A stretch of 64,000 bases of DNA, taken from positions 46,668,612-46,732,611 of the forward strand of contig CM065703.1 in NCBI GenBank assembly GCA_017654935.2, read 5' to 3'. Positions 12,008 through 40,014 of this stretch are shown here, in pieces. The stretch comes from Phymorhynchus buccinoides (Eukaryota > Mollusca > Gastropoda > Neogastropoda > Raphitomidae). Every line of letters begins with the position of its first letter. Positions within the stretch are counted from its first letter, which is position 1. Under the pieces are notes generated by a model that was not told the origin of the DNA, ran no database searches, and saw only the letters and a program-made list of their open reading frames with translations. A program made the translations under genes and the position numbers.

Positions 12008-12507
12008 CATACTTCAGATGTTTAATATAACTTGGCCATTGACCCATGTACAACAACATTTACACAAACACACACACACACACACACAATAACAGACACA
12101 CACACACACAAACAAAATAAAAAAAACACATAATTTATACTAACACGCTCCCCGCCTAAACAAACACAAATGATTAGAGAAACAATAAACAATGACCAAC
12201 TGCAAGAATAAATATATTATGGCGAGCATACATCCACTGTGAAAATAATTGAATATGCGCGACGGGCTCAAAGATTACTGAATCTAGTAACGTGTATGAA
12301 AAAAAAAAAATGAAAAAAAAAAAAAAAAAAATAACAATAATAAAAACGGCAATAGATTGAAACAATGCTACCCCATAATCAATTTACTAAAGAATACCGG
12401 CACCTTGGTATATGAACACCGTTATCAGTATACATTTGTCCTTTGTCATATTTATTATGTTAACATGATAATGAAAACAGTAAAAAAAAAAATCAAGTTA
12501 TTATTAA

Positions 12508-14063
12508 TCAACATAAAATGTCCTTCTTGTAATAGCATGGAAAACAATTGGCTACCGATCCCTGAGAAGAGCATGAAGTGCTAGAACAAATTGATTGTAC
12601 AGTTTGATTACCAGAGTTACTGATGAATCTACTTCTTAAATCAGAGTACAGAGGAAGGACATATTTAAAAGGAAATGCTTTAAAGTGGTGTTCATTTCTC
12701 CAAAAGACATTCTTGGCAATAAACACACAATAAAATTTGTTCACTAGCGGGATTCACTCACTGTATCTGTGGCAAGTTTGGTTATATAAAAGGAAGTGCG
12801 CCACCAAACGATCAATTGAGACAGTACTAACACGGAAAGCAAACATATGTCATAACGTGAGAAACAATATTACTTTACAATCTTCGAACGTTGATTTAAA
12901 AGTTAAGCAGGCATACCTCGTATCTTTCCTTGTTACTCATTGCAGAAAACCAATCCTGAGGGCATCACATATATCATCGTTAAGTCTTTGTTTCAGCACC
13001 TTCAAAAATAGTTTTAGGCATCACCCTACACACAGACGCCTCCGAAGCGCAAAACAAGTCTGGAACCACCTGATGGTAACTCACACGAATTTCCTTGTGA
13101 ACTCATACTAGCCCAAAATGCTCTTGTTGTTTTCATCCTATATTAACTAACATTTTATTAGGCCTGATTAGGTCATCGATCCTAGATCCATGCCTAACTG
13201 TCCTAACCGAGAGGGTCAACTGTTGTAACCAGTATTTGACACACCGTAACATAGACTGTTCACAAAGAGAGGCGTACCACTCCTAACAGCTCACCATACT
13301 AACTAGTATTATTTGGTATGACGCTGTAGGGACGATTTGAAAAGTCTTTGCAGGCCATGAGATGAACTTTTTGTATCTTGTCAAGGTTGCTGAATTGTTC
13401 CCACACCCTCTGAGCCATACAGTAAAATCGGTTGCAATTTGAAAACAAATGTCTTAAAGAATGTTTCTCTTGTCATTTCTTTTGCACTTTTTGAAAGTTC
13501 TACACAGATAAATTGTGGTATTTTTTGCTTTAGAAACCAGACCTTCATTGCCTTGTTTGATACTAAGCATTGGAGTGAAAATATATCCGAGATAACAATA
13601 ACTTCAAGTTTGTGTTTATTAAAGTACCAATACTCATTTTTGGAAAGATGTTCCCCTTTCCTAAATACCATTATTTAGTTTTTTCTTGGTTCACTTCTAG
13701 GTTTAGGTTTATACAGCAATCTTTCAAAGTATCTAATTGGTGCTGTAAGCCAGAAGGTGTCGTGGACAACAAAGCGATGGGCATCTCGAATAGAAATGAA
13801 GAGCTCTAAGAGACCTGGCAATAACTGCACCTTGCTTACCTGGGATCATTAATATGATTAGCGAGTTGGTTTTGAACAGTTTAAAAAAGTGTTGGGGTTA
13901 GCCCACACCCTTGGCGTACACCTCTGGAAAATGAAAAATTCCTGAGTGTTTACATTACCTTAACGCAGAGATCGAGAGTCAACAGACTTTTAGATGCAGT
14001 ACAGTTTCTCTTATCCCTCTTCATGTTTATTCTTGCATGCTTCCTAAACGTGTGTGTTTTTTT

Positions 14064-14094
<31 letters not shown>

Positions 14095-14500
14095 CGTTTT
14101 TTGGGAATTTCCCTAGCGGGGGGAAAACATCAAAAGCCTTGCGAAAATCTACGAATGCCATTAATCTTTTGAACTTTCTTACTTTAACACCTCTGTACCT
14201 ACAGAGTATAAATTAAAGATCGTGGTCTTTGTGGAATAATTTTTACGAACCCAGATCGGTTGTTATTATTTTACTATGTTCTTCAAGCAAGCATAGAGCC
14301 TTGCATTTAAAATTTGATTGTAAAACATTTTACTTATAAACTTAAGAGTGATACACCTCTGTAGTTATCAGTGCTGTCCACATCACCCTTCTTGTGGTTG
14401 GAACTATTATCGCTTTTGCCCACTCCTTTGGGGTATGTAGCCCTGATTATATCTTGCATTGAATACTTTTGTCATTACGCAAAATACCTCGTCACCACTA
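12508..14500 (-). pseudogene. Degraded LINE reverse transcriptase (ORF2 remnant)
   Basis: Reading the minus strand from about 14.5 kb downward gives, in order, a fingers-region piece with 'TDNYRGVTLLS', a palm A motif region 'MAFVDFRKAFDVF' (about 14.14 kb, catalytic Asp in FVDFRKAFD), then near 13.75 kb 'LLSTTPSGLQHQLDTLKDCC' followed by 'LNLEVNQEKTKIMVFRKGEH' (the thumb-side VNxxKTKxMVF motif), then 'FKLQPILLYGSEGVG' (13.40 kb), and finally 'FPFKYVLPLYSDLRSRFIS' (about 12.64 kb), the usual C-terminal CPLYxDLR block. The order and spacing fit one element of the L1/RTE-like or Jockey-like non-LTR group. Multiple stops and frameshifts and a T-tract at 14058-14094 show it is inactive. Element ends are not resolved. 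Confidence 0.78.
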
Positions 14501-14544
14501 ACTTCAACAACTCGCCTACACGCTCTTGGTCCATACCTATGGTG

Positions 14545-14745
14545 ACTACGGGTAAAAGCCCATGGGCGGGTAGAAGCCCATGCCAATTAACTCATGAAAT
14601 CAGCAATTGTAATCCACATTTAGCCCATGAGACGAACCCCTAAACATTACACTCGTCTCATGCAAATGTGACTGAAATTTGCTTCATTCATGAGATAATT
14701 GGCATGGGCTTCTTACCCGCCATGGGCTCTTTACCAGTCCATACC
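14545..14745. mobile_element. Foldback element (MITE-like)
   Basis: Inverted arms: left about 14550-14600 ('aaagcccatgggcgggtaga' then 'agcccatgccaattaactcatga'-like) and right about 14687-14737 ('atgagataattggcatgggc' then 'ttcttacccgccatgggctc'). The centre holds a second small inverted pair around 'catgagacgaa/ctcgtctcatg'. Non-coding; sequence unlike the other foldbacks in the window. Confidence 0.75.
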
Positions 14746-14955
14746 CTACTGCCTGTTTTGTGTTTCTCTAATGATACTGGGATGCTGGACTGGGGGTATT
14801 GAGACATTGCCGCATAGGTTTGCTGGGGATAACGGTTTGTTCCTGATTACCTGTTGGAAAGTGTCATGAGTGAGGAAAAGGGGGAAAAGAGGGAGAATGG
14901 GGGGAGGGGGAGGACAGTCATGGTGGATCAAAGAGCTGTGACCATGGCCCTGTAT

Positions 14956-15086
14956 CACGTGAATTCCCATGAGACTTAACAGTGATCTACTAGAAGCTCT
15001 TCCATGTCCGCTATAGATTTAATAGGACTTTTTGGAAGAGCTTCTAAGTAGCATGATGCTAAGTCTCATGCTATCTCACGGAATCA
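14956..15086. mobile_element. Palindromic foldback element, copy 1
   Basis: Arms of about 48 bp around a 30-bp centre. The left arm contains 'gagactta' and 'tagaagctcttcca'; the right arm contains 'ggaagagcttcta' and 'gctaagtctcatgctatctc'. The same family recurs at 38458-38586 and 42054-42199. This copy has a decayed left end. Confidence 0.8.
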
Positions 15087-15277
15087 GTCCCATGGAAGAG
15101 TCAGGAAAACGACGACCAGAGAAATATTCTTCACGTGCACTGGTTGTGCCATGGGTCAGGACTGAGTTCTTGTGCCGTCCTTCCAGCACCTCGAGGGTCA
15201 CCATGCATGCCACTGTCACCTTAAGTTACTCTCAACCGACCCCGAGGAAGAGTCAGCTATCACCCTTGTGCTCTTAA

Positions 15278-15495
15278 TGTGTGTATGTGTGTGTGTGTGC
15301 GTGTGTGTGTGTGTGCGTGTGCGTGTGTGTGTGTGCGTGCGTGTGCGTGCGTGTGCGTGCGTGTGCGTGGGCGTGTGTGTGTGTGCGTGCGTGTGCGTGC
15401 GTGTGCGTGGTGCGCGCTTACGTACGAGCGAGTGTGTATGTTATTCGCTCGCCTATGTGTGGTGTGTTGTTTGTGTGTGTGTATGCGTGCATGTC
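15278..15495. repeat. (GT/GC)n microsatellite
   Basis: Alternating purine-pyrimidine tract (GTGTGC...), with Z-DNA-forming potential. Cys/Val frames are artefacts. Confidence 0.93.
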
Positions 15496-15499
15496 CTTC

Positions 15500-16300
15500 T
15501 TGTTGTGTTAGTTATGTGGTGACCTACGATACAGACTCATGCTCGTGTCTACGTTTCACTAACCTTGAAGAAGGTTCCCAGACCTACGAGTCGTCCAGTT
15601 GATCTGCTCATCTATCCAAGACACTGCCCCACCGTAGCGAGACTGTATGGCTCTGCTATTGAATGACGACTTCTTTAAAAGCACTACACCGTGGATGATT
15701 TCATCTTTCGAAGAATGTACACGCGTTGACCATGACAGAACTCTCTCCCTTTACTAAGTCACTTGTCGCTGAATGGGCTTCATCTTTTGTTAGTTTTGTT
15801 TGTTGTTTTTACATTATAAATATATCATCGTTTTTTCAACTGTGCATAACCACCTATGCAACTTTGAAATATTAATGATTTCTGAAACCGGTTTGTTCAG
15901 AATGAAACAACCAGGGCTAGCGGTTCTATGTTATAAATGAAGATATAAAGTTACAAGGTGTAACGTAGCGTCTTTCATCTGCATAAACCCCCCCCCCCCA
16001 ACGCCCCCCCACCCAACATTTTCAGAAATTGTTATTGATGCGTACGATACTACTAGAATATCAAATGCCTTTAAATTAAGACAGCATTATCGGACTTCCT
16101 TTTCAAAACGTACCATACACTCATGTTTCAGTGGTAAACGGAACTGTTCAACGAAAAATGACCAAATTAGATTATTAAGCATGCAGGGAGTTCCCACTGA
16201 AACGATATAGAGTGACAATTTTCGTGACAGTTGGTCCTACATCAAAAACGTGTGGTCATGACGTCTAGAAAGTGTTCAATAAAATTGCTTAGCGCGTGGC
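15500..16300. other. Unannotated spacer
   Basis: No gene or repeat recognised; one C-tract at 15988-15997. Confidence 0.4.
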
Positions 16301-16344
16301 ATGGGCTCACCCCAGGTCGCATTGGACCGAACAGGCCACCATGT

Positions 16345-16623
16345 GATGATGGCTTACCACTAGTGTACCGTCGTAGGAGCAACACGGGTAAACATCATAT
16401 GGTGATGAATGGCGTATCCTAGTAGCGTCCTTTAGCAACACCCGGGTAAAAGCATCATCTACTGAATGGTATCACTATGTAACGTCTTTAGCACAACACG
16501 GGTAAACTCCATCATGTATGAATGGCGTCTCCTATGTAACGTCTTTAGCAACACACGGTAAACACATCATCTTATGAATGGCATACCACTAATGTACACA
16601 CAAGATCTTTAGCAAACAACACG
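16345..16623. repeat. ~60-bp tandem repeat abutting assembly gap
   Basis: Four to five imperfect units containing 'gtaacgtctttagcaacac', 'gggtaaa' and 'atcat...tgaatggc' run directly into the run of N, so the gap is probably an unresolved continuation of this array. Confidence 0.85.
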
Positions 16624-17123
16624 NNNNNNNNNNNNNNNNNNNNNNNNNNNNNNNNNNNNNNNNNNNNNNNNNNNNNNNNNNNNNNNNNNNNNNNNNNNNN
16701 NNNNNNNNNNNNNNNNNNNNNNNNNNNNNNNNNNNNNNNNNNNNNNNNNNNNNNNNNNNNNNNNNNNNNNNNNNNNNNNNNNNNNNNNNNNNNNNNNNNN
16801 NNNNNNNNNNNNNNNNNNNNNNNNNNNNNNNNNNNNNNNNNNNNNNNNNNNNNNNNNNNNNNNNNNNNNNNNNNNNNNNNNNNNNNNNNNNNNNNNNNNN
16901 NNNNNNNNNNNNNNNNNNNNNNNNNNNNNNNNNNNNNNNNNNNNNNNNNNNNNNNNNNNNNNNNNNNNNNNNNNNNNNNNNNNNNNNNNNNNNNNNNNNN
17001 NNNNNNNNNNNNNNNNNNNNNNNNNNNNNNNNNNNNNNNNNNNNNNNNNNNNNNNNNNNNNNNNNNNNNNNNNNNNNNNNNNNNNNNNNNNNNNNNNNNN
17101 NNNNNNNNNNNNNNNNNNNNNNN
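16624..17123. other. Assembly gap (500 N)
   Basis: Exactly 500 undetermined bases, a conventional placeholder length. Reading frames drawn across it are meaningless. Upstream exons of COPA could be hidden in it. Confidence 1.
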
Positions 17124-17524
17124 ACAACTCCCAGCCTCTTGTTGGCTAGCCATGAATTGGTGCCACTCTTCAGTTTTACACTGTTTTCAGTATTTTTAAT
17201 GTTACCCAAACTGACTTCAGGTGGGGTGGGGGGTGGTGTTCTTTCAAAAACCCCCTAACAAGCCGACCACAAGCGATTTGTGGCATTTTGAACTTAGTGG
17301 TTCTATTTGGGAAGTTTTACAAAGGCAATGTATAATTTTAATAGGCTTATCAGACTCAACAGTCCTGTCTAACATTTTAACTGTCTGTCTCGTTATCTCT
17401 CTCTCTTAACTCGCCCCCCCTGAATGGTCCGACGGGCTCTGCCCTGTATGGTGCCTTCGGGGCCATGGGTCCCTGGACCCCTCCTTTCAGGGTTCTTTAT
17501 CAGTTGGGGGAGTTGCACCCATGA

Positions 17525-17960
17525 CTGTTGGCTGGACTTGTTGTTGGTTGTTGATAGAACATTGTTATTGTTGCTAGCCTCCGCCCGGGGGTATACCGTG
17601 GGGTCTTTGTTGTATAACTAATTTCCCCCACCTTCTGGAATTCCGGACTTGTTTGGTTGGTTTGATATGAACATTGTTATTGTTGCTGCCTCCCCCCGGG
17701 GGGATACCTGGGGGGTCTTTTGTATATATAGTATTTCTCCACCTCTGGAAGTTTTCCTGGACCTTGTTTTTGGTTGTTTGATATAACTTTGTTATTGGTT
17801 GCTGCCTCCCCGGGGGAATAACCGGGTGTCTTCTGTATAAAATGTTTTCTCCACCTTCTGATTTCTGGACTTGTTTGTTGGTTGATAGAACTTGTTATTG
17901 TTTCTGCTGCTGTCCTTCCCCCCGGTGGGGGGCCGTGGGGGGGGGTCTTTTGTATACTAG
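17525..17960. repeat. ~110-bp tandem repeat derived from a dispersed element
   Basis: Four imperfect units, each running 'gttgatagaac(at)tgttattg' - 'gctgcctcc' - 'cgggggtatacc' - 'ggggtctttgt' - 'ccaccttctgga'. The motif 'ggggatacc..ggggtcttt..ccccaccttctggaagtt' is also the head of dispersed copies at 38145 and 40195, so the array is a local amplification of that family. Confidence 0.8.
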
Positions 17961-18215
17961 TTTCTTCCTCCACCTTCTGAGAAGTTCTGTGCTTTGTAAC
18001 TTTCCTCTAATTTGGTCACATGCTCTTTGCCTCTTCCTTTTCCCTTTGCTGTCATCTGCTATTTTTCTGGCTTTAACCGGCCCATTCTCTCCTTATTTTT
18101 CACGAAGCACTTTCAAAAACTTTCTCCAGCCACAGTCGGACGTGCTGGGCCTAACTATTTCTTATTAGGCGCATACGGCAGCATGATGCATCTGCGCTCA
18201 TAATTGACAGGAACT
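17935..18215 (+). repeat. Dispersed repeat with 'ccttctggaagttctgtgct' head, copy 1
   Basis: Shares with 38145-38440 the ordered blocks 'ccaccttctg...aagtt', 'gctttgtaacttt', 'cctttgctgtcatct', 'cccattctc', 'tctccagcc', 'ggac(g/a)tgctgggcct' and 'gcagcatgatgcatctgc'. 40195-40510 shares the first half. Non-coding, family not identified. Confidence 0.75.
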
Positions 18216-18284
18216 GTCTGAGCGATCGGAGAGAAGATTATTGTTTGTCGGCTAATTACCCCGCCAGGGACGTGTATTGTACAG

Positions 18285-18540
18285 GTCTGTCTGTAATATA
18301 TCAATTTTCTCAAAAACTTCTTGACGGATCTCAACAATACTTTGTAGGAAGATGGAGTATTTGTTTTGCGACAGGTCTGTCTGTCTGTCTGTAAGTCAAT
18401 TTTCTCAAAAACTACTGGACGGATCTCAACGATACTTTGTAGGAAGATGGAGTATTTGTTTTGCGACAGGTCTGACTGTCTGTAAGTCAGTTTTCTCAAA
18501 AACTACTGGACGGATGTCAAGGATACTTTGTAGGAAGATG
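18285..18540. repeat. ~92-bp tandem repeat (three units)
   Basis: Three units containing 'attttctcaaaaactactgg', 'acggatctcaacgatacttt' and 'gtaggaagatggagtatttg'. Confidence 0.9.
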
Positions 18541-18545
18541 GTGTA

Positions 18546-19102
18546 CAGTGGAACCTCCCTTATAAGACTATATTAACTCCCTCCACGGTGTAGAGTGGCA
18601 CAGTGTAGCGCGTTCGCTTCGTGTCAAGTAACCCCGAGTTCGAACCTGGGTACAGGGTTTTTTTCTTCTCACTTTGCACTAGGCCTTATGGTCTGAACGT
18701 TGAGTCTTTCGGATGAGATGATAAACCTAGGTCCCGTGTGCTCATGCACTTAGCATACGTTTAAACCCAGTGGCAACGAAAAAGTTGTCATTTTTGGTCA
18801 AATTTTATACCCCCACCCCCCCCCCCGCCCTCATCGTCAGTGGACAAAAATCACGTGCAACAAAAAAATCGCACGAAAAGAATTGGGTGGCGCGCCTCTC
18901 GCTGCGACGCACCTTCCCTGTTGGGAGCAACCCGAATTTCAACAGAGACGCCTCTGTGACTATAAGTACCTAATACCTAATAATAATACATAAGACCTGC
19001 TTCTCTAAGACATTGCCCTTCTTTGTAAGTATTAAAATGTCCCTCCATTATAAGACCTGATTTTGGATGCTTTGTGGAGGTCTTATCAGGGAGGTTCCAC
19101 TG
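18546..19102. mobile_element. TA-flanked TIR DNA transposon (pogo/Tc1-mariner-like, non-autonomous)
   Basis: Begins 'cagtggaacctcccttataa' after TA and ends in the reverse complement form 'ttatcagggaggttccactg' before TA. There are repeated 'ttataagacctg' motifs inside. The body is interrupted by a SINE (18590-18975). No transposase coding remains. The CAGTGGAACCTC terminus and TA target fit pogo/Tigger-type elements (inference). Confidence 0.8.
18590..18975 (+). mobile_element. tRNA-derived SINE, copy 2
   Basis: A box-like 'tggcacagtgtagcgcg' (18596) and B box 'gagttcgaacc' (18636-18646), followed by the same body as 3958-4457 and the terminal 'acagagacgcctctgtga' hairpin at about 18942-18960. 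Nested inside the TIR element 18546-19102. Confidence 0.8.
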
Positions 19103-19144
19103 TATTATGTTGTCGGTTTGTTAATGCTCGTTGCTGTTGTGCAG

Positions 19145-35156
<16,012 letters not shown>

Positions 35157-35442
35157 GACCACAGCTATCCCTGAAAACTGGGCCCGTTTAAAACATCATC
35201 AGCCAGCCTGTGGAAAGCAACAGACTTGAGGGATCCATATAACTTTGATTAAAGTTATGTGAACTTTTTGTTTTTAGTGGAAAAAACTAATTGTAATTTT
35301 GGGGTGTTTTTTCTTCTTCAAACTTTCTATCCTATTTTAAGACTTTTTTTGTGTACTCCCACTATGACATATAGATGTTTTTTTATTTTGTTTTGTTTTG
35401 ATATTTGTGATGTACATTGATGTTTTTAGATGTACAGGTTGA

Positions 35443-35448
35443 AATAAA
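35443..35448 (+). terminator. COPA poly(A) signal
   Basis: Canonical AATAAA 287 bp after the COPA stop codon, in an AT-rich 3' UTR. The cleavage site is expected 10-30 bp further. Confidence 0.8.
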
Positions 35449-35469
35449 CATTTAACATGAATAGATTGG

Positions 35470-37290
35470 GTGTACAGTATGGCTAGACATTGGGTGTACA
35501 GTATGGGTAGAAGTTTTCATAACTTCCTGGCAAACATTTATTCATGTCCCAAAAAAAAGAAGTAAGATTTGGAAATAAGTTTATCTTTTGTCTGAACAAG
35601 ATTTCATATTATTTGTCATGTTCTTTCAGTCAAAAAACTGTTTCTCTTTACGAGATAATTGTGGCTTTGACCATTTATTTTATTTTTGGATGGTACAGTG
35701 GTGGTGATAGTTTATTTGTGAATGTGATACTTATTGTGAGAAAGTGATGATTGTTGGGTTATTTTGCTATGGTTGTAATTGCATGCATTTTTGTTAACAG
35801 GACCGATTTCATCAACATTTTGTCCCTGAAATTCAAAAACCTCATCTCAATTTTGGTTTCGAGAAAAATGAAAAAAAAATGTTTTAAAAATGAACCGCAT
35901 TGACTACAATTGAATAACTATAATGAATATGTTGTTCAAGACATTGCGTTGCGAGATTAGTCCTACATTTGGTTAAAATTACTTTTAAAACATTTTTTTA
36001 GACTTGAAGATACGAGGCTTTTGTCCTTAACTAGATCTGAATTTGGGACTTACGAGTTTTTCGTCTATTTTCACAACCTCATTTACCCCCGATAGAAAGT
36101 TGTTGGAGATACAAGCTTTTGGTGGAAGGTGGTGAGAAAGATTAGAGAGCTGACTATGTATATTCGCCCAAAAATCGAGATACGAGGTTTTTTAATTTCA
36201 TCGACAATTTTTAAAAAGTGTTGCAACTTTCATTGAATTGTAACGTTACATTATTTTTTAAAGTGCTTGTTTTTCCCTTTTCAGCCAATGTTAGTCACAG
36301 GAAAATATGTATCGGTTAAATGGTAAAATGCTGAGTTTTTATGTTCATGAACTTGTCGATATTCGCAGTCATTTGTCATCATGGAAGTTCATAGATGTAT
36401 TAGATTTGTTGGAGGATTTGCATGTGCTTCAAAACATGATGGCTGAAGTTAGTTGTGGTAGCAAGAAACCTTTTTCCCCGAGTGCGATTGTGGCATCTTC
36501 TAAAATAATAATCTTATTAAGATATCAGCTTTGTTTTTGGCTTCTTACGTTTCAGGGAATTCTGATTTCAAACGAGATAAACTCAATTAACTCCATCACC
36601 CCGTGCTAATTTCCAGACCACAGACTTAGTAAAATCGGCAATTTTCATCTCTACTTTTCCTTACTTTGTTTGCATACCAAGTGTGAGCGTTTGGTGTTGT
36701 TGGACAGAACAAGTCTCTAGCTATAACTACATCAAGTTTCTTCAACTATTTTTTCCATTTTCACACCAAAAATACATGAATACAAACATACCCATCTTGT
36801 TCCGATAGCGGGTTTTTTTCCTCTTTGCTACTATTGGCCGCGCTTTCGGTTAGTCTTTTCAAAAGCTGCTTGTGACAAATTTAGATGTTTTGCTCAAGGG
36901 AAAGCACTCAGAAGACAAATAACTGATTGCTGATTATAATTAAAGAAGTTTTGATCCCTTAGACGTGCACTGTTCATAGTCAAAGTCACCACACATATAT
37001 GCGTGCTGCGTACTGAACGGATGAAGCTTCTAGCACGCTACGTAGTGAAAAAGTTAAAGAGAGAAGAGAGAGAAATTGTGTTAAGAAGACTTTAGTTCAT
37101 TGGTTGCATATTTTGCAAGTAATTTGTACCCCAAAAATATGTTTGAATGGAGTAGTTATCAACTCTTTTGTGTCCATTTTGTACTCCCTTCATCATTTAT
37201 GTGTGTAAACCCTTGTTGATTTTGTTCTAAGGAAAACAGTTTGTATTTATTTCATTCGTTGATGAGTGTTTTGTACTAAGTGGTCAAACT
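35470..37290. other. Intergenic, no supported gene
   Basis: AT-rich. One plus-strand frame of 100 codons at 36307-36609 has ordinary composition but no domain I recognise, no clear promoter and no homologous context. I would not call it a gene. Confidence 0.45.
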
Positions 37291-37294
37291 TTAC

Positions 37295-37370
37295 GCGGTG
37301 ACAGTCCTGAGATGACCATAGCTGTTGACGGGACTGTTATGGAAAAAATAAATTGTATTTATTTCATTAA
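37295..37370 (+). repeat. Decayed LINE 3'-end fragment
   Basis: 'ggtgacagtcctgagatgac', 'catagctgttgacgggactg' matches, with several substitutions, the 3' end seen at 63940-63990 and, reversed, at 50070, 60510 and 62235. Confidence 0.65.
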
Positions 37371-37599
37371 TTTTTGGCTCTCCATTTTTCTTATATAGTG
37401 GAGCAGCAATGTGATTGTCTATCAATCAGCACATATATCTTGTGAACCTCTGCACAGAGTTGCTTCAAAGTTTGAATGGAGGTATATTACCTGAAGTTAA
37501 GCTGTCGAGAAGCTAGTGTGGCACAGGACTTGTTGCTGTACTAACAGCTTTCACTAATGCATCACTCTCCTTGAATCTGCCTTTTCCTCTTCTTGCTAG

Positions 37600-37770
37600 C
37601 ATCTACTATTTCTCCGACGTCATTCTCCTACCTTTTCTATGAAAAAACTTCTATATAAAAAAAAATTATCCTTGGAAATTGGAATGTGTGGGCTGAATGC
37701 AGCGGGGAGACCGGTGAAAACTGAACACCAGACACACACGTACCTCACTCATTATGGCCTGGGAATGCAG
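37600..37770. repeat. Dispersed repeat fragment
   Basis: Shares 'ggaatgtgt(g/c)ggctg', 'agaccggtgaaaactgaa' and 'cagacac...acgta' with 40395-40510, i.e. the 3' half of the 'ccttctggaagtt' dispersed family. Confidence 0.7.
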
Positions 37771-38144
37771 AAGAAGATGAACACTTTAGCTTTGTATAGT
37801 GTAGCTTGGATGTAATTATATAGCGATCATATTTGTTTCATAATAAGAAATGCATTATGTTTGTTTTATGTCAAATGTGTTGTTGACTGTATGGAAAGTT
37901 GGAATTTGTGGAATGTTCGCTGGATTCAAATATAAAGTGACAGCGCATTCTCGTGTGGAATAAAATGTCATTTGTGAGTCCAACCTTGTGAAATGTGTTA
38001 ACTCCACGTAAGAATGGGGGTGTGGGGGTGTGTGTCTTTCATATTAATGGAATGGGTACTCCTGCCGCATTGTGTTGACTGTTGACTAAAAAACAACGAA
38101 AATGCCCAATGAGAGGTGAACTCCATATTTCAGGTTCAAAGACT

Positions 38145-38445
38145 TCCCCTCTGGGGATACCAGGAAGTCTTTCTTACAAACAGTTCCCCACCTTCTGGAA
38201 GTTGTGCGCTTGTAACTTTTACTCTGTCACTCTCTTTGCCTGCCTTGTCCCTTTTCTTTCTGTCCTATATCTTTCTGCCTTACTGGTCCATTCTCCTGCC
38301 TTTGTTCTGGAAACTCTTACAAAGATTCTCTCCAGCCGAAGACGGACATGCTGGGCCTGTTTTGTAGTTAGGTGCATAAGGGCAGCATGATGCATCTGCA
38401 CTCGTGACAAGACTTCCTGAGCGATCAACAAATAAAGTCAATCCA
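38145..38445 (+). repeat. Dispersed repeat with 'ccttctggaagtt' head, copy 2
   Basis: Blocks 'ctctggggataccaggaagt', 'ccccaccttctggaagttgt', 'ccagccgaagacggacatgc' and 'gcagcatgatgcatctgc' are shared with 17935-18215. The ORFs in it (70-100 codons) are incidental. Confidence 0.78.
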
Positions 38446-38457
38446 CCAGGGCCTGTG

Positions 38458-38586
38458 TTCACATTGAGATAGTATGAGACTTACCATCATGGTATCTTAG
38501 AAGTCCCTTCTAAAGTCCTGTTAAATCCTACTACTTTAGAAGGACTTCCAAGACATGTTGATAAGTCATACTATCTCAATGTGAAT
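38458..38586. mobile_element. Palindromic foldback element, copy 2
   Basis: Arms 'ttcacattgagatagtatga' + 'gactta' and 'ataagtcatactatctcaat' + 'gtgaa', with inner arms 'agaagtcccttctaaagtcc' / 'actttagaaggacttccaag'. Almost the whole 129 bp is one hairpin. Same family as 42054-42199. Confidence 0.88.
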
Positions 38587-38669
38587 GCATGCCCAGCTTT
38601 TTTATCATTGGTCTCTCTCTCTCTGTCTCTCTCTCTCTCTCTCTCTCACCACAACATACAGTACTTTAT

Positions 38670-39110
38670 ATGGCGCTGAATCTTGATAGAATTGAAGCGC
38701 ACACACACGTTAGCATTCATAGCGCATTCAAACAAAAACGCAATACAAAGCGAACACGCACGGATGACATAAATGGAATACAGCAGAAACAGACCCAAAG
38801 GCAAGAAAGAGAAGAGAAAGGAAGCGGAGCTTCAACAACGGGGGAACAGGTGGGTTTTGAGGTTAGAAAACTTAGATTTCAAAGCAGAGAGGGTTGGTCG
38901 CTGACGGAGGGAAAGGAAGTTTGTTCCAGGAGGTCGGTCCTCACACACACAGTCTGATACTGCATTCCACATACACAATCAGTCAGCAAAACAAACATTT
39001 TATTTACAGATGTTTTTTTATTTTTTATGTTTTTTTAACCAATAAATCAAATAAATGCATTTTACAGTGTCTGAATACATGAAATATATGTTGTAATAGA
39101 GTTTAAAACT
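38670..39110. other. Intergenic, SINE-like fragment
   Basis: 38665-38720 ('ttatatggcgctgaatcttg', 'agaattgaagcgcacacaca') is a fragment of a 'tatagcgc' type repeat related to 41065-41100. The remainder shows nothing. Confidence 0.4.
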
Positions 39111-39410
39111 ACCAGTAAAAGAAATGAAGTGTGTGTTGGATCAACGCAGAACACAGCAATGTTTTGTCTGCAATCGGCAAGCCAATGGCTAAAGGTATAG
39201 TGTTCAAGTTTACATGAAATATCTGTTGTAATAGAGTTTGAAACTGGAACAATATGGGGGGGGGGGGGGGGGGGGGGGTTGGATCAGTAAGGAGAACTCT
39301 GTGATGCTTCGTCTGTAACCAGCAAACCACAGTGTTAGTGTACTTGAAATATTTGTTGTAATATAGTTTGTTGTGTTCTTGTTGTACCCTGGCTTAAACT
39401 TAGACTCCAG
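39110..39410. repeat. Local ~125-bp tandem duplication
   Basis: Three imperfect copies of 'tgaaatatatgttgtaatag' + 'agtttaaaac' with 'ggatca(a/g)...aga(a)cac' and 'cttgtctgcaa(t/c)cggcaa(g)cca'-like blocks (39077, 39215 and 39348). A G-tract lies at 39257-39279. Confidence 0.75.
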
Positions 39411-39535
39411 GGATCGTCCGAACAGCCGAAGCACTTGAACACTATGGTACAAATGCACCAACTATGGATGAGAACATTAAGTGTGTGACCGTTTTCTTTA
39501 TTACCCCGCCACATGAGCAGCCACACTCCGATTTC
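39411..39535. repeat. Dispersed repeat, copy 2
   Basis: Second copy of the repeat at 1-135, same orientation, less homopolymer noise. Confidence 0.78.
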
Positions 39536-40014
39536 TGAGGATGTTATGCTAGATTGCCATATTGTTAGAAGACAATCCCCGCATAACTATGCAGACCATA
39601 ACATTTTGATGTAGCATTGGTGTTCTAGCCTATGTCAATTTGGTCTGACACAGCCTTATGCCAAGGCGATTTAAAAAGTTTAAAACTGGAAAACATGAAC
39701 AGTGTATTAAACCACTTCAGAAAACAACTAAATTCTGTGTTTGTTGTGTAACTAGCAAACTTACTGAGCACTAAGCCTTCCTGCAGGTGCCTATATTGAC
39801 ATTAAAATCTAACAAGAAGTATTTACAAAAATAATCATTTGGTATATTGTAGTCACAGAGACTAAAATTCGGATTGCTCTCACCAGGAGAGCGTGTGGCC
39901 ACTCGTGCAGCACCATCCTCTTTTGCACGCTGTGTGTCGTGTCATCCATACCGCTGGCACAGCATGGCCTACTCCTACTGAATAGTGGAATGAGTTTTAA
40001 CATTTGTGCAAGAT

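Noticed and set aside
14005..14100. Poly(A)/T tract as end of a processed pseudogene
   Set aside because: The T-tract at 14058-14094 lies inside the LINE RT remnant, between palm segments, so it is an expansion within the element and not a retrocopy tail.
16572..17209. Long minus-strand ORFs of about 200 codons
   Set aside because: They are composed of undetermined bases in the 500-N gap.
18590..18680. tRNA gene
   Set aside because: Only A- and B-box-like motifs are present; no complete cloverleaf, and the sequence continues into a SINE body shared with 3958-4457.
36307..36609. 100-codon ORF as a new gene
   Set aside because: Ordinary intergenic composition, no recognisable domain, no splice or promoter evidence.
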